A stretch of DNA of 64,000 bases from Bailinhaonella thermotolerans (GTDB taxonomy: Bacteria; Actinomycetota; Actinomycetes; Streptosporangiales; Streptosporangiaceae). Below are positions 15,772 to 23,641 of the stretch, in pieces (positions within the stretch are counted from its first letter, which is position 1; every line of letters begins with the position of its first letter). The position numbers and the translations under genes were made by a program. The notes below the pieces were generated by a model. It was not told the origin of the DNA. It saw nothing but the letters and a program-made list of their open reading frames with translations, and searched no databases. The DNA lies in NCBI RefSeq assembly GCF_003594875.1, contig NZ_QZEY01000020.1, forward strand, positions 62,001-126,000, in the 5' to 3' direction.

Positions 15772-16719
15772 ATGCCCGGAGGCAGGCTGACCCACGAGGA
15801 CCGCCGGCGGATCGCGACGTGGCTGGCCGACGGACTGGGGTACGCCGAGATGGGCAGGAGGCTCGGCAGGCCCACGTCCACGATCACCCGCGAGGTCGCC
15901 CGCAACGGCGGCCCGGCGGGCTACCGTCCCGACCGCGCCCAGCGGGCCGCCGAGCTGCGCGCCCGCCGCAGCCGGAAGGCCGCGGCCGGCGATCCCGGCC
16001 AGGCCCAGGCCGGGCCGGGCACGGAGGAGGCGCGGCGCTTCGTGGAGGAGTTCGCGACCCTGCTGACCGGGACCGGCCTGCCGCGGATGCCCGCCCGGGT
16101 GTTCGTCTGCCTGCTCACCGCCGACACCGGGAGCCTGACGTCGGCCGACCTCGTGCGCCTCCTGCGGGTCAGCCCGGCGTCGGTGTCCAAGGCCATCGGC
16201 TTCCTCGAATCGCTCGGCCTGGCCGAGCGCGGCCCGGACGCGGGCGGCCGCCGCGAGCGGTACCGCGTCGAGGACGACGTCTGGCTCCGCGCCTGGAAGG
16301 CCGACGTCGGAGCGCACGCGCAGGTCGCCGAGGCGGCGCGGCAGGGCGTGGACCTCTTCGGCCCGGGCACCCCGCAGGGGCGGCGGCTGCGGGAGATGGG
16401 ACGGTTCTTCACGCGCATCAGCGACCACATGACCGACAACGACCTCACCCAGGCCGTCGCGGCCGACGCGCTGACGGTGATCGCCGCGCTGGTCCACGCG
16501 GCGCGACCGCTGACGGCGGACGACCTGGCCGCGTCGCTCGGCTGGCCCGCCGGGCGGACCGCCGCCGCCCTGAACGCGCTCCTGCGCCGCCCGGCCCTCA
16601 CCGACCCGCTCACCGTCGAGCGCTCAGGCCGAGGCGCGTACTCCATCGCAGCCAGGCCCGACCGCCTCAGTCCCGCGCAGCGCCAGGCGCTGGCCCCGCG
16701 CCCCTCCCGTACGGCGTGA
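15772..16719 (+). CDS. Two-domain regulator: IS30-type HTH plus MarR/GbsR-like winged helix
   Basis: 315 residues. Residues 5-45 (LTHEDRRRIATWLADGLGYAEMGRRLGRPTSTITREVARNGG) match the HTH_38 motif of IS30-family transposases. From residue about 85 onward a GbsR/MarR-like winged helix follows (MPARVFVCLLTADTGSLTSADLVRLLRVSPASVSKAIGFLESLGL), then a second winged-helix-like stretch (LTADDLAASLGWPAGRTAAALNALL). No transposase catalytic domain is present, so this is a regulator that reuses the transposon HTH. ATG 15772 follows GGAGAGGAG. It is divergent from the serine hydrolase, its likely target. Confidence 0.8.
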   Translation: MPGGRLTHEDRRRIATWLADGLGYAEMGRRLGRPTSTITREVARNGGPAGYRPDRAQRAAELRARRSRKAAAGDPGQAQAGPGTEEARRFVEEFATLLTGTGLPRMPARVFVCLLTADTGSLTSADLVRLLRVSPASVSKAIGFLESLGLAERGPDAGGRRERYRVEDDVWLRAWKADVGAHAQVAEAARQGVDLFGPGTPQGRRLREMGRFFTRISDHMTDNDLTQAVAADALTVIAALVHAARPLTADDLAASLGWPAGRTAAALNALLRRPALTDPLTVERSGRGAYSIAARPDRLSPAQRQALAPRPSRTA

Positions 16720-16734
16720 GCTCACGCCGTACGG
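16707..16734 (+). terminator. 28-bp perfect palindrome spanning the regulator stop codon
   Basis: Two CCGTACGGCGTGAG half-sites face each other with no loop bases between (centre 16720/16721); the regulator stop TGA is inside the left arm. As RNA it would fold into a strong hairpin immediately at the end of the gene, using the same CCGTACGG core as the hairpins at 13822-13910. Confidence 0.6.
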
Positions 16735-16813
16735 CCCCGGGATCAGGGGTCTCCTGCCCGGTTCGTGGTTAATTCGATTGCCATGACCGGATGCGACCTG
16801 GTGGAGTGCCCGG

Positions 16814-17590
16814 ATGAACGGTGATGACGTGATGGCCGCCTTCGATCGGCAGATGCGGCGGGAGGCGCGCCCCGACGGACCCGGCGCGCGGGTCGAGCGG
16901 GACGGGCCGGTGGTGCGGCAGGTCGGCGGGGAGGGCGGCTGGAACGCCGTGCTGTGGTCGGACCTGACCGAGGACGACGCCGACGCCGCGATCGCGGCCC
17001 AGGTCGCGTACTTCACCGGCCTCGGCCGTGAGTTCGAGTGGAAGCTCTACGACTACGACACCCCGGGCGACCTGGGCGTACGGCTGCGCGCGGCCGGTTT
17101 CGAGGCCGAGCCCGAGGAGGCCGTCATGGTCACGCCGGTGGCCGGGCAGCCGACCGAGGTGGTCCTGCCCGAGGGAGTGCGGCTGCGCCGCGTCACCGAC
17201 CCGGACGAGGTGGCCATGGTGGCGGAGGTGCACGAACGGGCCTTCGGCACCTCGGCCGAGGCGTTCGCCCGGCGGCTGCGCGCCCGGCTCCAGCAGGACC
17301 CCGACTCCCTGGAGATCGTGGTCGCGATGGCCGGGGACGAGCCGGTCAGCGCCGCCCGCGTCGACTTCGAGCCCGGGACCGACTTCGCCGGCCTCTGGGG
17401 CGGCGGGACGGTCGCCGGGTGGCGCGGCAAGGGGATCTACCGCGCCCTGGTGGCCCACCGCGCCCGCGCCGCCGCCGAGCGCGGCTACCGCTACCTCCAG
17501 GTGGACGCCTCCGACCAGAGTCGCCCCATCCTCCACCGCCTCGGCTTCACCACCCTCACCACCACCACGCCCTACGTCTACACGCCGTGA
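16814..17590 (+). CDS. GNAT family N-acetyltransferase (two-module)
   Basis: 258 residues. The C-terminal half is a GNAT fold: VRLRRVTDPDEVAMVAEVHERAF at its start, then GLWGGGTVAGWRGKGIYRALV, where GWRGKGIY is the acetyl-CoA pyrophosphate loop (R/Q-x-x-G-x-G/A), and YRYLQVDASDQSRPILHRLGF at the end. The N-terminal 100 residues form a divergent, probably degenerate second GNAT-like module. ATG 16814 is used, with a weak ribosome site. The gene stands alone after the palindrome terminator. Substrate unknown. Confidence 0.82.
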   Translation: MNGDDVMAAFDRQMRREARPDGPGARVERDGPVVRQVGGEGGWNAVLWSDLTEDDADAAIAAQVAYFTGLGREFEWKLYDYDTPGDLGVRLRAAGFEAEPEEAVMVTPVAGQPTEVVLPEGVRLRRVTDPDEVAMVAEVHERAFGTSAEAFARRLRARLQQDPDSLEIVVAMAGDEPVSAARVDFEPGTDFAGLWGGGTVAGWRGKGIYRALVAHRARAAAERGYRYLQVDASDQSRPILHRLGFTTLTTTTPYVYTP

Positions 17591-17699
17591 ACCAGCGCGC
17601 CACGGAAGGCCGTTCGCCGTACCTCACGGTGAATCGGGCGTGCGCGCGGGCGTCCGCGGCCGGACCGAAAAGTTGCACCCCCTGCAAGATCGCGGAAGG

Positions 17700-17741
17700 A
17701 TGCGTCCTCGTCTGAGCCGTCTATCCGATTGGTCACCATGA
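17700..17741 (+). CDS. Possible 13-residue leader ORF overlapping the protease start
   Basis: ATG 17700 (preceded directly by GCGGAAGG) opens MRPRLSRLSDWSP, whose stop TGA overlaps the protease ATG at 17738 (ATGA). The protease itself has no Shine-Dalgarno, so coupling from this short frame could supply ribosomes. The frame is also open upstream, so it could be chance. A TTGCA-CCCCC-TGCAA palindrome lies just upstream (17673-17687). Confidence 0.25.
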   Translation: MRPRLSRLSDWSP

Positions 17742-18388
17742 CGTACTTCAAGCGAAGGGCGGGGCGTGCGGTCCTGGGCGCGGTGCTGGCGCTCGGGGCC
17801 GTCGGGGGGCTCGCCCCCGGGGCACAGGCCAACGACTTCGGGTATCCGTCCGGCTGCTGTTCCTTCGCGGACAACGGCCAGCACTGGTACAACGACGACT
17901 CCCTGGAGTCGCGGACCAAGAGCGCCTTCCGGTACGCGATGGGCAACCTGGACGCCCAGTCCGTCATGTCCGACGCCTATGACGCCTCCCCGAACGCGTC
18001 CACCGACGTCGAGGCGTACGACGCCTATTACGTCGACACCTGGGATCTGGACTGGGACGGCTCGACGACGGGCTACAACCTGTACGGCTACGCCAAATGC
18101 GTCAAGGCCATCGCCCCGACTCCGAGCGAGGACGACTGGCGGTGCGACCAGTACGAGGTGCGGTTCGACCTGCGGGACGTGGACGGCTTCAGCACCGACC
18201 AGCGGCGCGCCCTCGCCTGTCACGAGGTCGGTCACACGGTCGGCCTCAGCCACTCCACGGAGTCCTCGTCCTGCCTGCGGACGGGCGCGCACACCACCGT
18301 GAAGTACAGCGCTCATGACGTGTCGCACCTGTACACGCGATATGGCCCGCGCCTGAGCAAGCCGATGAGCGGGGGCGGCGCGAAGTGA
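17738..18388 (+). CDS. Secreted zinc metalloprotease (metzincin-type HExxHxxGxxH)
   Basis: 216 residues. A Sec signal peptide (MTYFKRRAGR, then AVLGAVLALGAVGGLA, cleavage probably after AQA at 31) precedes a cysteine-containing mature domain. The zinc site is HEVGHTVGLSH at 162-172, giving three histidine ligands and the catalytic glutamate, and is followed by SSCLRTG and YSAHDVSHL. The pattern resembles matrixin/snapalysin-like extracellular peptidases of actinomycetes. The start lacks a Shine-Dalgarno. The stop overlaps the next gene's GTG by 4 bp, so the two are co-translated. Confidence 0.82.
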   Translation: MTYFKRRAGRAVLGAVLALGAVGGLAPGAQANDFGYPSGCCSFADNGQHWYNDDSLESRTKSAFRYAMGNLDAQSVMSDAYDASPNASTDVEAYDAYYVDTWDLDWDGSTTGYNLYGYAKCVKAIAPTPSEDDWRCDQYEVRFDLRDVDGFSTDQRRALACHEVGHTVGLSHSTESSSCLRTGAHTTVKYSAHDVSHLYTRYGPRLSKPMSGGGAK

Positions 18389-19215
18389 CCGGCAGTCTTC
18401 GCGGCCCGGCGTTCGCCGTCGCCGTCGCCGTCGCCGCTGGGGTCGGGGCCGTCGCCCTGGCGGGCTCGGGCTCCACCGCCCCGACCGCGGCGTCCGCCCC
18501 CTCGCGCGCCGCCGCATCCTCCTTCTGGTCCCAGCTCCGCGCTCCGGAACAGGGCGCGGGGGAGTACCTGTTCGACTCGGTCGACGCGCTCGTCCCCGCG
18601 GGCAAGGGCAAGAGCGCGGGGCCGCGCGGGTTCCGGCCCGCCGCGGCGCTCGTCGAGGGCGTGGTCGTCGGCGTCGAGCCCGGTGTGGCGTACGGCGCCG
18701 CCGATGACGCGATGGTCGCGCGGGCCGTGCCGTACGACAGCCCGGAGGCCGCGATCCGGTGGGCGCACCTGGTCATCCGGGTGGACAAGGTCGTCGCGGG
18801 CAGGCTGGGCCGGGGCTACCAGGACCGGCGGATCCGTCTCAAGGTCGAGCAGCCCGCCGGGACGACGCTCCAGGGGCTGCGCGCGTCCCTGAAGACCGCG
18901 GGCAAGGGGTTGTTCTTCGTGGAGAACTCGCTCGACCGCGCGAACGCGCTCGGCCGGGACCGGAGGCTCAAGCAGGAATCCGCGGCCTACCACGCGGCCG
19001 TGCACCTGCCGATCGGGCAGGGCGTCTTCGTCGAGGAGCGCGCCGGCGCCCCGCTGATCGCCCCGCTCGCGGAGGAGGACCGCGCCCGGCAGCTCCTGCG
19101 CACCGCGGGCACGTCCACCTACAAGAGCGGCGGCACGACCCTGGACGGGCTCCGCGCGAGCCTCCAGGAGAAGGCCTGCGAGAAGGGCAGCGCCACCGAC
19201 CCCGACGCCTGCTGA
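18385..19215 (+). CDS. Secreted or membrane-anchored protein, unknown, partner of the protease
   Basis: 276 residues. The N-terminus MTGSLRGP followed by AFAVAVAVAAGVGAVALAG is a signal peptide or single anchor, and the rest is soluble with no recognised domain. Two similar segments are visible: TTLQGLRASLKTAGKG (about residue 156) and TTLDGLRASLQEKACEK (about residue 251), suggesting an internal repeat. GTG 18385 overlaps the protease stop (GTGA). The tight coupling suggests a substrate, inhibitor, chaperone or adaptor for the protease, but nothing in the sequence proves it. Confidence 0.72.
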   Translation: MTGSLRGPAFAVAVAVAAGVGAVALAGSGSTAPTAASAPSRAAASSFWSQLRAPEQGAGEYLFDSVDALVPAGKGKSAGPRGFRPAAALVEGVVVGVEPGVAYGAADDAMVARAVPYDSPEAAIRWAHLVIRVDKVVAGRLGRGYQDRRIRLKVEQPAGTTLQGLRASLKTAGKGLFFVENSLDRANALGRDRRLKQESAAYHAAVHLPIGQGVFVEERAGAPLIAPLAEEDRARQLLRTAGTSTYKSGGTTLDGLRASLQEKACEKGSATDPDAC

Positions 19216-19251
19216 CCCCGGCGTCGCGCCCACTCCGCCCATTCACGAACG

Positions 19252-19288
19252 CCGGAGGCGGACCACCGTCGGGGTGGTCCGCCTCCGG
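19252..19288 (+). terminator. Strong hairpin, 16-bp perfect stem, 5-nt loop
   Basis: CCGGAGGCGGACCACC (19252-19267) pairs with 19273-19288 around GTCGG. It is 36 bp after the stop of the secreted partner gene and before a convergent gene, so it should terminate the protease operon. Confidence 0.8.
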
Positions 19289-19299
19289 AGTTCGGTGTT

Positions 19300-19392
19300 T
19301 CAGGGCGCGGCCGGGGTCTCCAGGGCGTACGCGGCGCGGAGCCGGGCGGTGAGCCGGGCGGGGTCGATGTCGGCGGGGGTGCGGAGCTGCAC
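19300..19392 (-). CDS. Possible 30-residue ORF or gene remnant
   Basis: GTG 19392 follows AGAAGGAG at a good distance and encodes MQLRTPADIDPARLTARLRA and ten more residues. It lies just downstream of the RibD-like gene in the same frame after that gene's stop. The composition looks like the end of a small alpha/beta protein (for example MmcQ/YjbR-like tails), so a decayed gene is possible. No firm homology. Confidence 0.3.
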   Translation of the reverse strand: MQLRTPADIDPARLTARLRAAYALETPAAP

Positions 19393-19428
19393 GCTCCTTC
19401 TGCGGGTCGGGTGCGGGGTGGTGGCAGG

Positions 19429-19971
19429 TCAGCGGGCGGGGGAGTAGGTCAGGCTGAGGACGCCGGTGCCGAAGACGGCGGAGCCGGTGAGGGTGAGCGG
19501 GGTCTTGTCCAGGCCGTCCCACAGGCGCCGCCCGGCGCCGAGGACGATCGGGTGGACGAGCAGGCGGAGCTCGTCGAGCAGGCCGGCTCCGATCAGCGTC
19601 CGGACCAGGGTGGGGCTGCCGCTCATGCCGATGTGCCCGCCCGGCCGGGACTTGAGCGCGGCGATCTCGTCGAGCACGTTCGCGCGGATCACCGTGGTGT
19701 TGTTCCAGTTCGACCCGTCGAGCGTGGTCGAGACGACGTACTTGGCCACCGAGTTGATGTGCCGGGCGAAGGGGACGTCGTCGCCCTGGTGCGGCCAGTG
19801 GCCCACGAAGTCCTCGTAGGTCCTCCGGCCCAGCAGCAGCGCGTCCGCCCCGTCCATCTGCGCGGCCACCGCCGCCCCCATCTCGTCGTCGAAGTAGGGG
19901 AAGTGCCACCGCTCGGGGGCCTCCACGACGCCGTCCGCCGAGATGAACAGGCCCGCGATGATCTTCCGCAT
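19429..19971 (-). CDS. RibD C-terminal/dihydrofolate reductase-like protein
   Basis: 180 residues: MRKIIAGLFISADGVVEAPE, then ALLLGRRTYEDFVGHW, INSVAKYVVSTTL and GSPTLVRTLIGAGLLDELRLLVHPIVLGAGRRLW. These are the standard blocks of the RibD_C/DHFR-like family (NADPH-binding reductases, often annotated dihydrofolate reductase family). ATG 19971 follows AAGGAGACGG. It is a stand-alone gene convergent with the protease operon. True folate or riboflavin activity is not implied; many family members are of unknown substrate. Confidence 0.87.
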   Translation of the reverse strand: MRKIIAGLFISADGVVEAPERWHFPYFDDEMGAAVAAQMDGADALLLGRRTYEDFVGHWPHQGDDVPFARHINSVAKYVVSTTLDGSNWNNTTVIRANVLDEIAALKSRPGGHIGMSGSPTLVRTLIGAGLLDELRLLVHPIVLGAGRRLWDGLDKTPLTLTGSAVFGTGVLSLTYSPAR

Positions 19972-20460
19972 CTCCGTCTCCTTCCACCGCGCCCGGCGCG
20001 CGGCCACCGGCCCGGCCCCGCTTTCGGAGCCCGTCCTCGCCGTCGGCAGAACCCTCCCATCCGATCTCTTTTTCTGTCAAGACAAAAAAATTTTTCGGAG
20101 TTGGAGTGCGCCGCGCGTCGCCGGGGGCGGCGGACGTCCGGGGCGGCCGGGGGGTGGGCACGCCCGATTGTCGTGTACGGAGAGTCTCTGATTGCCCTCG
20201 ATTGCTCACGCTCGGTTACAAGGGCGGGCGCGGAGGTGCGGGGAGTCTTACCCGTGGGGATCTCCCTTCTGATTGCTTTCTGACACAGAATGATTACTGA
20301 GAGTAGCTGTAGTTGGGCGGAACAGCCCCCCGATGCCCGCCCCCACGACGGCGGCGGCGGGATCAGACCTGACCGGACCCGCGCCCGGCACCCCCGCCCG
20401 GCACCCCTCGACCGGCGCGAGGTCCCTTCCACCCCATCCGTTCCGAACAGGGAAGGAACC
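19972..20460. other. 489-bp intergenic region with an AT-rich island and GATTG repeats
   Basis: No gene is seen. At 20069-20095 there is a T-rich/A-rich inverted repeat (TTTTTCTGTC-AA-GACAAAAAAA, one mismatch), very unlike the surrounding GC-rich DNA. GATTG(C/T) occurs at 20166, 20190, 20200 and 20271, and GATTAC at 20292. CTGACA (20280) and TAGCTG (20304) could form a promoter for the PLAT gene. The region probably holds divergent promoters and regulator sites, or is recently acquired DNA. Confidence 0.5.
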
Positions 20461-20895
20461 ATGGCAGAAACGATCACCATCATCGACGCGGTCATCCGCA
20501 CCGCCACCGACGGCGAGTTCCGCACGGGCACCGACGGCTGGGTCTACCTGGCGCTCGCCGGGCGGGAGTTCGACCTGGACACCTCCGCCAACAACTTCGA
20601 GGCCGGCGCCACCGACCGCTTCATCCTCGGCGACGGGGCCAACGTCAACAACCCCTCCCGCAACGACCCCCGCAACCCCGCCCTGGACTTCGCGGACCTG
20701 GACCGGTTCCCCGCCTACCTCCGCTTCGAGCCCCCGGACAACGAGCGCGACGACCACTGGCTCCTGGAGCGCGCGGACATCACGGTCACCGGCTCCAGCG
20801 GCAGCAAGGCCCAGTACACCATCCTCCCCGGCGACAACCTGAAGCTCTGGCTCGCCCGCGACTGCGGCCTGAAGGTCTACCTGAAGAAGCAGTAG
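20461..20895 (+). CDS. PLAT/LH2-like beta-sandwich domain protein
   Basis: 144 residues. VIRTATDGEFRTGTDGWVYL and AGREFDLDTSANNFEAGATD followed by RFILGDGANV match the PLAT/LH2 fold (TDANVYI...G..F.LD....DFE.G..D.F.L pattern), which binds lipids or proteins, often with calcium at the acidic loops. DDHWLLERADITV corresponds to the conserved W-x-L-E strand. There is no signal peptide, so it is cytoplasmic unless exported by another route. ATG 20461 follows GGGAAGGA. It stands alone between a long regulatory region and a terminator. Confidence 0.72.
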   Translation: MAETITIIDAVIRTATDGEFRTGTDGWVYLALAGREFDLDTSANNFEAGATDRFILGDGANVNNPSRNDPRNPALDFADLDRFPAYLRFEPPDNERDDHWLLERADITVTGSSGSKAQYTILPGDNLKLWLARDCGLKVYLKKQ

Positions 20896-20919
20896 CACCG
20901 TTCCACGCGCCATCTCGGA

Positions 20920-20957
20920 GCCACCGCCGGCCGCCCCCCGTTGCGGCCGGCGGTGGC
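20920..20957 (+). terminator. Hairpin with 14-bp stem after the PLAT gene
   Basis: GCCACCGCCGGCCG (20920-20933) pairs with 20944-20957 around a 10-nt loop, 24 bp after the stop codon and before a convergent gene. Confidence 0.75.
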
Positions 20958-21041
20958 GTCGCCGGGCACGGCGCCGCGCCGGGACGGGGGTACGGCGCGG
21001 CGCCGGGGCGGCGGTGCCGGGGCCCGGGGCCGTACGCGGGG

Positions 21042-22289
21042 TCAGGTGACCGGGAGCCGGGCGGCCTGGGATTCGAGGTAGCGGCGCTCGGGCTCGCTCG
21101 CGGTGCGCCGGGCCGCCTCCAGGTATTGGGCGCGGGCGGCGGCGGGGTCGCCGGCCATCTCCAGGAGGTGGGCGCGTACGGCGTGCAGGCGGTGATGGCC
21201 GGCCACCCGGTCGTCGGCGTCGAGGGGTTCGAGCAGGTCCAGGCCGGTCCGGGGACCGTGGACCATGGCGGCGGCGACGGCGTGGTTGAGCGTGACCATC
21301 GGGTTGGGGGAGAAGGACGCGAGCAGGTCGTACAACGCCAGGATCTGCCGCCAGTCGGTGTCCTCCGCCGTGGCGGCCTCGGCGTGCACGGCGGCGACCG
21401 CGGCCTGGAGCTGGTACGGCCCGAGCGGGGCGCGGGCCAGGGTCTCGGTGATCAGCGCGATCCCCTCGCCGATGAGGTCGCGCCGCCACAGCGTGCGGTC
21501 CTGCTCGGCCAGCGGGACCAGGGATCCGTCGGGGCGGGTGCGGGCCGGGCGGCGGGCGTCGGTGAGCAGCATCAGCGCGAGCAGGCCCGCGACCTCGCCG
21601 TCCTCGGGCAGCAGGGCGCGCACCGCGCGGGTGAGGCGCACGGCCTCGGCGGTCAGCTCGGCGCGGTGCAGGTCGGGGCCGGAGGTGGAGGTGTAGCCCT
21701 CGTTGAAGATCAGGTAGAGCACGTGCAGCACGACGCGCAGCCGTTCGGCCCGCTCGGGCTCGGGCGGCGGGCGGAACTCGGCGCCGGCCTTCTTGATGCT
21801 CTGCTTGGCCCGGCTGATCCGCTGGGCCATCGTGGACTCCGGCACCAGGAAGGCGCGGGCGATCTCGGCCGTGGTCAGGCCGCCGACCGCCCGCAGGGTG
21901 AGCGCGAGCTGCGAGGGCGGCGACAGCGCCGGGTGGCAGCACAGGTACAGCAGGGTGAGCGTGTCGTCCTCGCCGGAGGCGCGGTCCTCGCCCGGCGCGG
22001 CCTCCACCAGGTCGGCGGGCGGGGTCATGAGCGCGTCGTTGATCTCGCGGCGGCGGCGCGCGGCCTCGCTGCGCTGCCGGTCGGTCATGCGGCGCACCGC
22101 GACCGTGATCAGCCAGCCGCGGGGGTTGCCGGGGACGCCCTCCTCCGGCCACTGCACGGCGGCGTCCAGCAGCGCCTCCTGGACGGCGTCCTCGCACTCG
22201 TCGAAGTGGCCGTGGCGGCGGACGAGCGTGCCGAGGACCTGCGGCGCCAGCTCGCGCAACAGGTCCTCGACGCGACGATCAGCGATCAA
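21042..22289 (-). CDS. ECF42-type sigma factor with C-terminal extension (DUF6596/TPR-like)
   Basis: 415 residues. Region 2 (RELAPQVLGTLVRRHGHFDECEDAVQEALLDAAVQWP, PRGWLITVAVRRMTDR) and region 4 (LTLRAVGGLTTAEIARAFLVPESTMAQRISRAKQSIK) are followed by about 220 residues of helical sequence (YLIFNEGYTSTSG, then LMLLTDARRPAR and LNHAVAAAMVHGP) that define ECF42. In this group the extension regulates the sigma factor in place of an anti-sigma. TTG 22289 overlaps the stop of the YCII gene (TTGA). Pairing with a DGPF/YCII protein is the hallmark of the group. Confidence 0.92.
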   Translation of the reverse strand: MIADRRVEDLLRELAPQVLGTLVRRHGHFDECEDAVQEALLDAAVQWPEEGVPGNPRGWLITVAVRRMTDRQRSEAARRRREINDALMTPPADLVEAAPGEDRASGEDDTLTLLYLCCHPALSPPSQLALTLRAVGGLTTAEIARAFLVPESTMAQRISRAKQSIKKAGAEFRPPPEPERAERLRVVLHVLYLIFNEGYTSTSGPDLHRAELTAEAVRLTRAVRALLPEDGEVAGLLALMLLTDARRPARTRPDGSLVPLAEQDRTLWRRDLIGEGIALITETLARAPLGPYQLQAAVAAVHAEAATAEDTDWRQILALYDLLASFSPNPMVTLNHAVAAAMVHGPRTGLDLLEPLDADDRVAGHHRLHAVRAHLLEMAGDPAAARAQYLEAARRTASEPERRYLESQAARLPVT

Positions 22290-22642
22290 GCCGATTCGTC
22301 CGGGTGGGGGAGGAGCGGCCAGACCTCCATGCGGGCGTAGCGCGCGTCGGGCCAGCGGGCGGCGATCTCGACGGCGCGCTCACGGCTGCACTCGACGATG
22401 GTGTAGCCGGCCAGGAACTCCTTGGCCTCGCCGTACGGGCCGTCGGTCACGGCCGGGACGCCGTCGCGCACGCGGACGGTCTTGACCTGCTCGGGCCCGG
22501 CCAGACCCTCACCGCCGACCCATTCGCCGTTCTTCCGCAACTCGGCCATGATCTCGTCCACCTCGGCGAAGATCGCCTCGCCGTTCTCGGCCACGGCCCG
22601 GCGGGCGGCCTCGTTCTGGAAGATCAGCAGCAGGTATTTCAC
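22286..22642 (-). CDS. YCII-related (DGPF) domain protein
   Basis: 118 residues: MKYLLLIFQNEAARRA at the start and TDGPYGEAKEFLAGY at 66-80, the DGPF signature. ELRKNGEWVGGEGLAGPE is also typical. GTG 22642 follows GAGGAG. The fold is a ferredoxin-like dimer; family members are paired with ECF42 sigma factors and often form their regulon. The molecular role is unknown, and direct influence on the sigma factor has not been assumed here. Confidence 0.9.
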   Translation of the reverse strand: MKYLLLIFQNEAARRAVAENGEAIFAEVDEIMAELRKNGEWVGGEGLAGPEQVKTVRVRDGVPAVTDGPYGEAKEFLAGYTIVECSRERAVEIAARWPDARYARMEVWPLLPHPDESA

Positions 22643-22774
22643 GGGGTGCTCCTCTCGTCTCCGGCGCCCCTCGGGCACCTTTCGCCTTCGGGTCGGAGCC
22701 GACGCCGCGTTCTCGACATCCGTGCGGCCTGCCGAACCTACCAGGTCGTACGGCATGAGCGGCCGTCTCGGCGA

Positions 22775-22810
22775 TTGACCGGCAGATCGCTATAGTGCAA
22801 AATGCAATAA
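22775..22810 (+). promoter_or_regulatory. Promoter TTGACC-N17-CAAAAT with TGCA repeats
   Basis: TTGACC (22775-22780) and CAAAAT (22798-22803) are 17 bp apart. A second -10-like TATAGT (22791) overlaps. TGCA-AAA-TGCA (22797-22807) is a short dyad over the -10, suitable for autoregulation by the PadR protein that follows. Confidence 0.4.
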
Positions 22811-22837
22811 GGATTAGCGCTAGGACAGGGAGTCGTG

Positions 22838-23470
22838 GTGGCGCGCAGGCGGACGGGTGCGGACCTGGTCGGGATCACGGTGCTCGCGCTGCTGCTCCAG
22901 AAGCCGCAGCACCCCTATGAGCTGCACCGGTTCATCCTCGACACCCACAAGGACTACATCACCGGCCTCCCGCGCAGTCTCTACCACGCCGTGGACCGGC
23001 TGGCCGCCGACGGGCTGATCGAGCCGGTCGAGACCAGCCGCGAGGGCCGGCGCCCCGAGCGCACCGTGTACCGGATCACGGCGGAGGGCGCGGCGGAGCT
23101 GGGTTCGCGGCTGCGCCGCCTGCTGGCCGAGCCCGCCACCGACCTGGCCCTGTTCTCGGCGGCGGTCTCCCTGGCCGGGGTCCTGCCCGCGCGTGAGGCC
23201 GAGCGCGCCCTGCGCACCCGGGCGGCCACGCTGGAGGGCATGGTGACCTCGGCGGACGCCGGGATGCGCGGCCTGCGCGAGACCGGCCTGCCCCGGCTGC
23301 TCCTGCTGGAGGTGGAGTACGAACGGGCGATGCGCGCGACCGAGCTGGACTGGGTGCGCGGCCTGCTGGCGGAGCTGGCCTCGGGCGAGCTGAGCTGGCC
23401 CGGACTGCTCTCCGACAGCGGCCCCGGCGCCGCCGCGATCGAGAACACCCGTCCCGGAGGAGGCGCGTGA
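22838..23470 (+). CDS. PadR family regulator
   Basis: 210 residues. The PadR winged helix is ITVLALLLQKPQHPYELHRFI, ITGLPRSLYHAVDRLAADGLIEPVETSREGRRPERTVYRITAEG, followed by a long C-terminal dimerisation helix pair. The start has two adjacent GTG codons (22835 and 22838); 22838 gives the better distance to AGGGAG. A hairpin terminator follows, so it is transcribed separately from the SgcJ-like gene. Ligand unknown; PadR proteins usually repress detoxification or efflux genes. Confidence 0.87.
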   Translation: MARRRTGADLVGITVLALLLQKPQHPYELHRFILDTHKDYITGLPRSLYHAVDRLAADGLIEPVETSREGRRPERTVYRITAEGAAELGSRLRRLLAEPATDLALFSAAVSLAGVLPAREAERALRTRAATLEGMVTSADAGMRGLRETGLPRLLLLEVEYERAMRATELDWVRGLLAELASGELSWPGLLSDSGPGAAAIENTRPGGGA

Positions 23471-23487
23471 GCGGACCGCCCTGAGAC

Positions 23488-23523
23488 GCCGCCGGCCCGG
23501 TGCGCCAACACCGGACCGGCGGC
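23488..23523 (+). terminator. Hairpin, 15-bp stem with one mismatch
   Basis: GCCGCCGGCCCGGTG (23488-23502) pairs with 23509-23523 around CGCCAA, 17 bp after the PadR stop. It separates the PadR gene from the next transcription unit. Confidence 0.7.
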
Positions 23524-23552
23524 CAGATCCCGAACCGGCTCCGCGAACGGCG

Positions 23553-23564
23553 CCTGACGTCAGG
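23553..23564. promoter_or_regulatory. Perfect 12-bp palindrome CCTGACGTCAGG
   Basis: It lies about 80 bp upstream of the SgcJ-like start. The CTGACGTCAG core is a common type of regulator site. The cognate protein is unknown; the PadR upstream is one candidate. Confidence 0.35.
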
Positions 23565-23641
23565 AAACGCACCACGAAGTCTAGTCAGGCCGTCCGGTCC
23601 CGCGGAGCGTCCACCAGACGCCGCCAAGGAGCGACACGGAC

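Noticed and set aside
20071-20100. A perfect TTGACA on the minus strand near 20079 as promoter for the RibD-like gene
   Set aside because: No -10 at 16-18 bp; the sequence is part of the T-rich inverted repeat.
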